From contig JAAANX010000088.1 in NCBI GenBank assembly GCA_009909085.1, positions 1 through 40,504 on the forward strand: a DNA stretch of 40,504 bases, written 5' to 3'. Both the position numbers and the translations under genes were made by a program. This stretch comes from Cyanobacteria bacterium GSL.Bin1. GTDB taxonomy: Bacteria > Cyanobacteriota > Cyanobacteriia > Cyanobacteriales > Rubidibacteraceae. Position 1 is the first letter of the stretch. Every line of letters begins with the position of its first letter. This document shows, one piece after another, positions 18,959 to 26,383 of this stretch. The notes beneath the pieces are model-generated. The model was not told where the DNA came from, searched no databases, and saw nothing but the letters and a program-made list of their open reading frames with translations.

Positions 18959-19830
18959 TCACTCTTTAATTTTTTCAATATTCTTTTCAAGATCATATAT
19001 GATTGTCTCAAGAATTTGGAGACATATTTTTGCTGTCTGGTCTCGTGGTTCAAACCCAGATTTAACCTGTAGAAATGGATGAATATAGTTTCTAAAATCT
19101 TTCAAGGTATGACTAAATTGTTGCATATCATGCTCAATTAAATTCAATTCTTTTCCTACCTCTATAAAATTACTGAGAGACCATTCATTAAATTTTCTGG
19201 GTTTCTCATCCTTGTCTTTCGGAGCTGATTTGGCTGAATTAAACTGTTTGGGATATTTATTTGCAAGACCAAAAAAATGCCTTCGAGAGTGCTACCAGTG
19301 AGGAGAATAGTTGCAAGCGGTACATTTTGAAAACAACATATTTCGATCTCTTTGATCCGATGTTTTAAAACATCCAAAACTCTACCTTCAAAGCCGAGAT
19401 GTGAGACTATTATATTAGTTATTTCAGGATTAATGAATTCATTCTCTGATGTTTTTTTCTCAGCATAATCATCAATTTCAACTTTATCGAGTTTTTGAAA
19501 GGTTACGTTCGCTTGGTTACGGACAATTTTCCATTTATCAAAAACTAAATAGCGATTAAAATCATCGATATGTTCATCTAATTGTTCAAATCGCTTGATA
19601 AATTTTGCAGGATTAAAAACAGATTTAATACAGTCCTCGATTTGAGATGTTCCATTAATTTCCTGAAGTTTATCATCTGTATATTGCCATCGTGAAGGAA
19701 AACCTCGCTCGGAACAATCCTCAAAACCGAGCTCATTAAAAAATTCTACAAGCTGCTCTCCAGAACGATGATCTGTTTCCTCATTAATCAGTTTCCTCAA
19801 TTTTTCTAAGCTAGCTTGTGAAAGCAACAT
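18959..19830 (-). pseudogene. Frameshifted HEPN-like / AbiJ-like gene
   Basis: Two frames, 19830-19162 (222 residues) and the part ending at 18959, join into one protein of about 290 residues if the minus-strand T7 tract (19271-19277 on the plus strand) is read in the -1 frame. GSTLEGIF then continues as GLANKYPKQFNSAKSAPKDK and KFNEWSLSNFIEVGKELN. The joined C-terminal domain, with FSHTLKDFRNYIHPF, resembles C-terminal domains of AbiJ-like and HEPN proteins. The putative active-site RNYIHP lies after the shift, so the unshifted product would lack it. The gene sits 29 bp after the YhaV remnant on the same strand. Family is tentative; the frame break is clear. It could be a mutation or slippage-dependent expression, because T TTT TTG is a possible -1 slippery site. 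Confidence 0.6.
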
Positions 19831-19859
19831 AAATAAAAGTCTTGCTAATCCAAATGTTA

Positions 19860-20356
19860 TTAACCCGTTAAATTTGGGTTTTGACGAAGTTTCTCTAAAC
19901 GTTTTGTTTCACCTTTTGCTTCCTTCAGTAAATCATCCCAATCATCAGGAGGATACCCACTTTCCAGCACAGGGGCTACGCATCTAAATGACTCTTGTAA
20001 GCTCGCTTAGAGGTTTCATCATTGACCCAAGCAAAAACAATAATTTTACTCTGTTGATGGTATCGGAAAAACAATCGATACTGCTGAAAAAACTTAGCCC
20101 TAAACCAATGCTTGTACTCATTACCTAGGGTCGTTCCTTGGCGATATTCGCTACGGGTCGGATCTTCAGGGATGACTTCAAAGGCGAGCTTAATAATTGC
20201 AGCAAGACGTTTTGTCGGGTTTTTCTTTTTGTAGTCTTGGGAATACTTTTGGCGCAGCTTTTCGACTTGAGTTATCAGTTCTTCCAACTGATTCAGAAAG
20301 AGCGGATGAGCAAAGATACGCCACCCATTAATCACTAACGGTTGATTGACAGACAC
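19860..20356 (-). pseudogene. yhaV: YhaV-family toxin, C-terminus frameshifted
   Basis: The first 126 residues are clear YhaV toxin sequence (NGWRIFAHPLFLNQLEELI, KRLAAIIKLAFEVIPEDPTR, HWFRAKFFQQYRLFFRYH, FAWVNDETSKRAY), a RelE-like ribonuclease paired with PrlF. The frame stops at 19976-19978. The expected ending appears in another frame as VLESGYPPDDWDDLLKEAKG and runs to a stop at 19860. About ten bases seem to be lost at the junction after SHLDA. The truncated protein keeps the RelE-like core but lacks the usual last 30-40 residues; activity is uncertain. It starts with GTG at 20356, 2 bases after the antitoxin stop. Confidence 0.82.
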
Positions 20357-20358
20357 GC

Positions 20359-20691
20359 TTATTCATCCTCATCAGAGAGGGGTGCATCTAAATCCACTTC
20401 CACATCAGCAACTAAAGATTGAGCACGATTGACTAAATCAGAAGGAATCCCTTGTATCTGCTGAGGATTTTTTTCCATATCTTCTGCAATAAAATCCAGA
20501 AACTTGTCTAATATGGGATCACTTTCTTCTTGCTCAACGCGGGAAATAACTACTCGACCCTCAGATTCAATGATGTAGCAAATTTTATCCCGCTTCTTTA
20601 AGCCTAGCGCTTTGCGAACTGGCTCAGGGATTGTTGTTTGATACCGATTGGTGAGTGTAGATTCTGAGCAGGGAGCCGATGTTGCAGCCAT
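20359..20691 (-). CDS. prlF: PrlF/SohA-type antitoxin (AbrB fold)
   Basis: A 110-residue antitoxin of the PrlF type. Residues 9-50 form a SpoVT/AbrB swapped-hairpin DNA-binding domain (SESTLTNRYQTTIPEPVRKALG, then DKICYIIESEGRVVISRV). The acidic C-terminal region (DPILDKFLDFIAEDMEKNPQ, ending DLDAPLSDEDE) is for toxin binding. It comes before yhaV with a 2-base gap, the standard order. It looks intact while its toxin is truncated. It is expected to repress its own promoter in the 20692-20760 region. Confidence 0.92.
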   Translation of the reverse strand: MAATSAPCSESTLTNRYQTTIPEPVRKALGLKKRDKICYIIESEGRVVISRVEQEESDPILDKFLDFIAEDMEKNPQQIQGIPSDLVNRAQSLVADVEVDLDAPLSDEDE

Positions 20692-20866
20692 TGCGATGTC
20701 TCAACTTATTGATTCAGTTCTATTCTTAAGGTAATGCAGATGCATTGTCTTGGCAATTATTATAAAGGTTCAGAAGCCAATTTATCGTTTGCTCATTGAA
20801 CTGTTGGCGATCGCAGCCGTCTTCACATCCGTCTTTCGACAATGAATTGAAGAAAATGCGATTTTA

Positions 20867-21221
20867 AGCGCGATCGCGCTTACTCCCCTCTTTAGAAAGT
20901 GCAAATCACCTGATTGATCAACAATTTGCCGTTCCTGCTGCTGTTGATGGCATTGTGGATCTCACCACAGAAATTTTATTAGCCATTGAAGAATGGCAAG
21001 TGCGCGAGGGGATTGATCGCGTGATCCTCTTTTATAACGAACCCAGCACCGGAACCCCCTATCATCCCCTATCTTCCATGCAATCAGCAGAGAAAAACCT
21101 TCAAGATCGCATTGGCGATCTCACTTCTGAATATCGTCGTCAACGTCAAAGCGCAATTACGTCTGAATTACTGGATGTCGTTTCCGGATTTGAAGCATTG
21201 AGTGATAATCCCTCGTCCTGA
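20867..21221 (+). pseudogene. Decayed partial copy of atpG (gamma subunit)
   Basis: This matches the second half of intact atpG (from about 17490) with roughly 90% base identity: [20 protein letters not shown] and the ending [20 protein letters not shown] both recur. It begins at a HIP1 site, lacks about nine bases near the start, and has an in-frame loss of 64 codons between YHP and LSSMQ. It has no N-terminal coiled coil and no ribosome site; an ATG-initiated 88-residue frame exists but cannot give a working shaft. Downstream bases, including the 33-bp repeat, also match the atpG downstream region. Confidence 0.93.
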
Positions 21222-21272
21222 AAGAAAGAAAAACCCTGATTGGATGAAGTCTTTTTTGATTTTGGTCGATTG

Positions 21273-21305
21273 CTAAGCTAAATATGAATCCGTTTCTACA
21301 TAATT
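21273..21305. repeat. Right copy of the 33-bp direct repeat
   Basis: Identical to 18071-18103 at all 33 positions. Together the copies enclose about 3.2 kb with the HicB remnant, two TA pairs, the frameshifted HEPN-like gene and the atpG fragment. Confidence 0.85.
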
Positions 21306-21373
21306 TAGATGGGGAAGAGCAAAGGGGAACTTTTGGTATGCAGTTTCTTCCCCTTGGCTACGCTCGGCATTGA

Positions 21374-22036
21374 CTAGCAAGCTCCTTCTTTTTTGAACAC
21401 CACCCAGATTGTTTTCCAGATCAGTTGGCAGTCGTAAAGTAGAGACCACTTTTGCTGGTAAAGAAGGTCCATTTTCACTACCTCTTCAAAGTCTTTGACG
21501 CTGGAGCGTCCATTGACTTGCCATTCTCCAGTTAACCCCGGCTTAACATGCAAGCGTTGGTAATGATGAGGCAGATATTGAGACACTTCTTCAGGCGTTG
21601 GCGGACGGGTTCCCACTAGACTCATTTCTCCTTTAAGGACATTGAAAAATTGAGGGAGTTCATCTAAGCTAGTCCGCCTGAGAAAATGACCCAACCGCGT
21701 AATTCGAGGATCATTTTCATTTTTAAAGATGTGCCCTTGCGCTTCGTTAGCGACTAGATGCTTACGCTTTTCGGCATCTTTAACCATTGAACGAAATTTC
21801 CAGATGCGAAAGGTTTGACCATGAAGTCCGACTCGGGTTTGGCGGAAAAAAATCGGACCAGGATCATCTAAATAAATCGCTGGCGCAATAAAAATATAAA
21901 GGAGGGCAGTGAGACTCAGTCCTACCAGAGCACCGAAGATATCGATCACTCGTTTAGTTTTACTGTTTACACAAGGTAAGTTGGGAATTAAGTTTCCTTG
22001 TTGTGCTTTTATTTTTACACGTGTGCTCGTAATCAC
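21374..22036 (-). CDS. Sugar transferase for exopolysaccharide/lipid carrier (WcaJ/PglC-type)
   Basis: A 220-residue monotopic phosphoglycosyl transferase that moves a sugar phosphate from a nucleotide sugar to a polyprenyl phosphate, the first step of exopolysaccharide or O-antigen repeat synthesis. Motifs in order: one N-terminal membrane helix (about 30-53), DDPGPIFFRQTRVG, FRIWKFRSM, DPRITRLGHFLRR, TSLDELPQ, GEMSLVGTRPPTPEE, and VKPGLTGEWQVNGRS. It is the short form with only the catalytic domain. No other glycan genes are next to it. The ATG at 22036 gives about 30 residues before the helix. Confidence 0.93.
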   Translation of the reverse strand: MITSTRVKIKAQQGNLIPNLPCVNSKTKRVIDIFGALVGLSLTALLYIFIAPAIYLDDPGPIFFRQTRVGLHGQTFRIWKFRSMVKDAEKRKHLVANEAQGHIFKNENDPRITRLGHFLRRTSLDELPQFFNVLKGEMSLVGTRPPTPEEVSQYLPHHYQRLHVKPGLTGEWQVNGRSSVKDFEEVVKMDLLYQQKWSLLYDCQLIWKTIWVVFKKEGAC

Positions 22037-22771
22037 TTTCTTATTTAGTAAAGAACACTGAATTTAGATTAACTGCCCCCAGTTTAGCAGATTTTATTTA
22101 GTATATCCACTGAATCACGATTTAATTTTTAATTTTAGGCTAAACTTCTGAGTTATAGGGATAAACAGCGTCTTCTCGAAGAAGTTTCCTCCTGCAAGAA
22201 TTGTTAGCTTTTAAATTTGGATAATCATCATAAAACTACAGAAGACTTGTTTGAAGGCAAATTCCACTTTGACATCAATGACATGGCTAACTTATCCAAT
22301 GAGAACGCACCTCGTATATTTTTAAGTGACAACGAATAATACTTAAATGTGTTCTTTTAAGTATAAATATTGTTAAAAAATACAATATTACTTATGATGT
22401 TTAAATCAGCGAAATAAATAATTTATTGATGTTGGCTGCGATCGCGCGATTGGTAACGGTCATTGGAAATGAGACCCCCCGCCCGATGCGGATTGCCATC
22501 ACTGTCGCTTCTGGAAAAAATTAGAGTAAAATCCTCTGTTGAGGAAAATTTAAACGGGGTTGTCAATTCAACTCTTTCGTTTGTCCCTCTAGAACCAGGA
22601 TCGCGAGTTCGCCATTTAAAATAAGACTAGCTATGATGGAGAGGCTTAACTTCCTTGTGTCAAAACCAAAGTGAGTTCTCATCACTAAAAAGTAACTCAA
22701 CAATTACCTGACACTCACCGCCCCCTAAAATAGCATTTTTCTTAAATACTGTTAAGCATGGAGAAAAGGTA
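22037..22771. other. 735-bp region without a clear gene
   Basis: AT-rich DNA between the divergent sugar transferase and P-ATPase helper genes. No start-to-stop gene is convincing. There are two stretches that look like decayed coding DNA: 22423-22626 on the minus strand (listed separately), and around 22225-22340 on the plus strand (TTEDLFEGKFHFDIND and onward to a stop). The end (22680-22760) should contain the promoter of the 203-residue gene, whose GGAG site is at 22760-22763. Confidence 0.5.
22423..22626 (-). pseudogene. Possible gene remnant, 67 codons without a start
   Basis: The minus-strand frame is open from 22626 to the TAA at 22423-22425. It reads with protein-like composition (RTNERVELTTPFKFSSTED, FTLIFSRSDSDGNPHRAGG) and ends across a HIP1 site. 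There is no ATG, GTG or TTG in a useful place and no family was recognised. It may be the tail of a lost gene. Confidence 0.3.
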
Positions 22772-23383
22772 ATGACACAGCAATCAAATGGAGAAGATCA
22801 AGAGGATCAACCTTTAAGCAGTTTTGAAGATATCGCTGCACTTTTTTTCGCACCGGTTTGGGTGGCAACGGCAGAAAGTGTTGAACAGCCCTTGGTTAAG
22901 GATGTCTTAAAGGCAGCGATCACGCTGCAAGAACGAGGAAAAGAATCTTTTGCCCATTTAGAAGAGGTGATTGCGGATCTCCGTGCAGAAGTCGAAGCCG
23001 AGTTAGCCCAAGAACAGGAAACGAGTTCTCAGTCCGAAAATACGGCTGCGGTGTCTGATCAAACTGATTCGGTCCTAGCAAAAACGGTTCTCAAAGGAAT
23101 GTCGGAGTTTGATACTCGTATCCGGGAGGCGACAAAGGGGACCGTTGATGCGCGATCGCTGATGCCAATTCTTTTCGGAGGATTAGCGCTGCGACAATTA
23201 ATTTTCAAAGGTCCACAACTGGATGATGTGCCCTGGTATGTCTTAGCTTGGTATAGCTTCGATAGCTTTATGAAGTTCCATGATCGCCATCGGTCATTAC
23301 CGAAAGCTGATGCTACAGTGACAGGGGAAGAAAATGGGAATTCCCCTACCCCAGTTCAGGACGTTCAGGACTCTCAAGAATAG
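22772..23383 (+). CDS. PacL/DUF5132-like helper of a P-type ATPase (putative)
   Basis: A 203-residue protein of uncertain family. Residues 40-80 (PLVKDVLKAAITLQERGKES then FAHLEEVIADLRAEVEAELA) follow the pattern of DUF5132/DUF1490 (PacL-type) proteins, which accompany HMA-containing P-type ATPases: a basic helix and then an acidic, AEA-type helix. A poorly conserved acidic linker is followed at 125-170 by a hydrophobic segment (SLMPILFGGLALRQLIF, then DDVPWYVLAWYSFDSFMKFH) that could be a membrane anchor. The tail is acidic and low in complexity. It is 30 bp upstream of the P-ATPase in the same frame and strand. In mycobacteria PacL proteins act as scaffolds for such ATPases; a like role here is inference. 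Confidence 0.55.
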   Translation: MTQQSNGEDQEDQPLSSFEDIAALFFAPVWVATAESVEQPLVKDVLKAAITLQERGKESFAHLEEVIADLRAEVEAELAQEQETSSQSENTAAVSDQTDSVLAKTVLKGMSEFDTRIREATKGTVDARSLMPILFGGLALRQLIFKGPQLDDVPWYVLAWYSFDSFMKFHDRHRSLPKADATVTGEENGNSPTPVQDVQDSQE

Positions 23384-23413
23384 AATGTCAATTGTGATGC
23401 ACGAATAGCGAAA

Positions 23414-26383
23414 TTGGTTAGCACTTTAGCAATACATAGTGTCAAAGGAAGAATTCGTTACCAAATTGAGGGACTTTATCGGTCTCGAAAATTGGCGGAT
23501 TATCTCCAGCAAACGTTAAGTCAGCAAACTGGAATACAGCAAGTCCAAGCGAATGCCTTGACGGGTAATTTGTTGGTTCGATTTGATCCTACTCGTCCGG
23601 CTTCAGAGATTCGATCCCTGGTTGAAGATACTCTTGCCAGTTACCAATCGGGAAAGAAACCAACGCCACCAGATCAGGATCAGGAACCCCCTCCACCGGC
23701 AACCCATGAGGAAACCAGTGATTGGCACGTTTTAACGGTAGAAACCCTATTGCAGCGGTTAGGAACGTCCCAAACTACGGGGTTATCGGCAGAAGCCGTG
23801 ACGCAAAGTGCGCAGCAATATGGTTGGAATACATTTGCAGAAGCCAAGGTTCGCGAAGACCTCGAAATTATCCTCGAACAATTTAATTCCCTGCCGGTGA
23901 TGTTATTAGGAGTAGCCGCGGGAATTTCTCTGGTCACTGGCGGGGTTGCGGATGCCTTAACCATTGCCGGTGTGGTGGGATTGAATGCCGTGATTGGTTA
24001 TGTGACCGAAAGTCAATCAGAACGGATTATTCAATCGTTGAAAAGCCAAGGGAAACCTGTTGCGGTGGTGATTCGCGATGGTAGTGAGGAAACTATTAAT
24101 TCGGGAGAAGTCGTGGTCGGCGATCTGTTAATTTTGCGCACCGGCGATCGCGTTGCTGCCGATTCCCGTTTACTGAGTAGTGATAATCTGCAAATTGATG
24201 AGTCTCCCCTAACCGGAGAAAGCCTCCCCGTGACAAAAATTGCCACACCACTAGAACAAAGAGAGGTTCCTCTCGCCGAACGAGAAAATATGGTTTATCG
24301 GGGAACCCTTGTTACGGGTGGACAAGGACGGGCAGTTGTTGTCGCTACCGGTAATCAAACGGAAATTGGCAAGATCCAAGCCATGGCAGGAGAAGCAATT
24401 GTGCCGGAAACACCCCTGCAACGACAACTGGATGAGGTGGGCGGACAACTGGTTTTAATTGGATCAGTTGTTTGTGCTTTAGAGTTTGGCATTGGCGTTT
24501 TACGTGGACAAGGCTGGTTAACCATGCTCAAAAGTGCCATTTCTCTGGCGGTGGCGTCTGTTCCCGAAGGCTTACCTGCGATCGCGACCACAATTTTAGC
24601 ATTAGGCATTCAAGAAGCCCGTCGCCAAGGGGTTCTGATTCGGGGGATTGATGCGGTGGAGTCCTTGGGTTCCCTACAAACCATCTGCCTGGATAAAACC
24701 GGCACTCTCACTTGTAATCAGATGGTGGTTAAAGATGTGCGAGTAGGTCTTAAGGGCGCTCGATTCGAGGATGACCGGTGCTGGCATTTCGGAGACCGGG
24801 AAATTGCGCCTTTGCATGATCAAGAAGCTTCTTGGTTACTCCAGGTGGGAGTGCTGTGTAGCGAAACAGAAGTGACGCGGTCTGGGGAAAGCTATACCCT
24901 TGCGGGTTCGGCAACGGAAAATGCCCTCGTACAAATCGCAATTGATGCGGGGATTGACCCGATCGCGCTACGAGAAAGGTTTCCGCTACTGACAACGAAT
25001 GCGCGATCGGCTAATCATGAGTTAATGAGTACCCTGCACCGTTTTGGCGATGAAAAATGCCTGGTTGCAGTGAAAGGGAATCCTCATGAAATTATCCGGC
25101 GCTGTGAGTATCGAGCACAAGAGGGGGAAGTCTTGCCTTTGACGAAACAAGAGCGGCGATTGCTGGAAAATATGAATCAGCAAATGGCAGGAAAAGCCTT
25201 GCGAGTGTTGGGCTTTGCTTACCGCATGGCAGATAGCGGGATTAGCGAAAGTGAAATGGAAGAACATTTGGTCTGGTTAGGCTTAGCCGGGATGGCCGAT
25301 CCAATTCGAGAGGGGGTGATTGATGTGATTGCCCGCTTCCATAGCGCCGGCATTGATACAGTGATGATTACCGGCGATCAAGGTCCCACTGCCTATGCCA
25401 TTGCGCAGGAATTACACTTAGGGCGCGATGGTCGCCTCGAAATTTTAGATTCCTCGGCGTTAGGAGAACTCAGTAGCGAGAAATTAGACGCCCTCGCCAA
25501 TAAAGTGGATGTCTTTGCCCGGGTTAGTCCTGCCGATAAACTGAATATTGTGCAAAGCCTACAAGCAACGGGGAAAATTGTTGCCATGACCGGAGATGGC
25601 ATTAATGATAGTCCCGCTTTGAAAGCAGCTAATGTCGGGATTGCCATGGGAAAAGGCGGGGCAGATGCTGCGCGGGAAACGGCAGATGTCATCCTTGAAG
25701 ATAATGCCCTAGAAACGACTATCGCCGCGATCGCGCAAGGGCGCGCCATCTACAGTAATATTCGCAAATCCCTACACTTTCTCCTCGCCACCAACCTCAG
25801 CGAACTCGCGGTGATGATTGTCGGTACAGCAGCGGGTTTTGCCGAACCCCTAAACACGATGCAACTCCTCTGGCTGAATTTAGTAACGGATGTTTTTCCG
25901 AGTTTGGGGCTAGCCTTAGAAGCACCGGAATCGAATATTCTCGATCAGCCACCCCGCGATCCCGATGAACCCATTTTAAGCAAGTCTGACTACGAACGGA
26001 TCGGACTCGAAGCAGCCGTCTTATCAGTCAGTGCCTTGGGGGCTTATGGTTATGCCCTCACCCGCCATGGACCCGGACCTCGCGCCAGTACAGTCTTGTT
26101 TATGGGGTTAACGATCGCGCAGATTCTCAATGCCTTGAATGCCCGTTCTACCCAACCTTCATTAATCGGCGGCGAACCGCGTCCGGATAATCCTTATTTT
26201 GATGCGGCAGTGATTGGATCTCTTGCCCTACAACTTTTACCCCTGTTTTTACCGCCCCTACGGCAGTTGTTAAAGTTGGGTCCGCTTGATCCCCTGGATA
26301 CAGCAGTGATTGCAGGGTGCGCCCTCCTCTCTCTGGCAGTGAATGAAGGAACGAAAACCATTGAATTCAGTGAGGCGAAATGA
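23414..26383 (+). CDS. P-type cation ATPase with N-terminal HMA-like domain (P2-type core)
   Basis: A 989-residue ion pump. Residues 1-75 form an HMA-like ferredoxin fold without the CxxC metal site, then a proline-rich linker (about 80-96). The P2-type core has TGES (267-270), PEGLP in helix M4 (384-388), the phosphorylated Asp in DKTGT (427-431), KGNPHEII in the nucleotide domain, TGDGIND (726-732), and NLVTD in M6. PEGLP plus NLVTD fits Ca2+/Mn2+-type pumps more than heavy-metal pumps, so the HMA-like domain is unusual and may be regulatory. The start is TTG at 23414, since the frame back to the previous stop has no ATG or GTG. Its stop overlaps the metK-like start (ATGA). Confidence 0.9.
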   Translation: MVSTLAIHSVKGRIRYQIEGLYRSRKLADYLQQTLSQQTGIQQVQANALTGNLLVRFDPTRPASEIRSLVEDTLASYQSGKKPTPPDQDQEPPPPATHEETSDWHVLTVETLLQRLGTSQTTGLSAEAVTQSAQQYGWNTFAEAKVREDLEIILEQFNSLPVMLLGVAAGISLVTGGVADALTIAGVVGLNAVIGYVTESQSERIIQSLKSQGKPVAVVIRDGSEETINSGEVVVGDLLILRTGDRVAADSRLLSSDNLQIDESPLTGESLPVTKIATPLEQREVPLAERENMVYRGTLVTGGQGRAVVVATGNQTEIGKIQAMAGEAIVPETPLQRQLDEVGGQLVLIGSVVCALEFGIGVLRGQGWLTMLKSAISLAVASVPEGLPAIATTILALGIQEARRQGVLIRGIDAVESLGSLQTICLDKTGTLTCNQMVVKDVRVGLKGARFEDDRCWHFGDREIAPLHDQEASWLLQVGVLCSETEVTRSGESYTLAGSATENALVQIAIDAGIDPIALRERFPLLTTNARSANHELMSTLHRFGDEKCLVAVKGNPHEIIRRCEYRAQEGEVLPLTKQERRLLENMNQQMAGKALRVLGFAYRMADSGISESEMEEHLVWLGLAGMADPIREGVIDVIARFHSAGIDTVMITGDQGPTAYAIAQELHLGRDGRLEILDSSALGELSSEKLDALANKVDVFARVSPADKLNIVQSLQATGKIVAMTGDGINDSPALKAANVGIAMGKGGADAARETADVILEDNALETTIAAIAQGRAIYSNIRKSLHFLLATNLSELAVMIVGTAAGFAEPLNTMQLLWLNLVTDVFPSLGLALEAPESNILDQPPRDPDEPILSKSDYERIGLEAAVLSVSALGAYGYALTRHGPGPRASTVLFMGLTIAQILNALNARSTQPSLIGGEPRPDNPYFDAAVIGSLALQLLPLFLPPLRQLLKLGPLDPLDTAVIAGCALLSLAVNEGTKTIEFSEAK

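Noticed and set aside
20955-21221. An 88-residue frame that looks like a gamma-subunit gene
   Set aside because: It is a copy of the second half of atpG with a 64-codon internal loss, no N-terminal helix and no ribosome site, so I list it as a pseudogene.
22429-22524. A 31-codon plus-strand frame starting MLAAIARLVTV
   Set aside because: It overlaps the more protein-like minus-strand remnant, has no ribosome site and no recognisable family.
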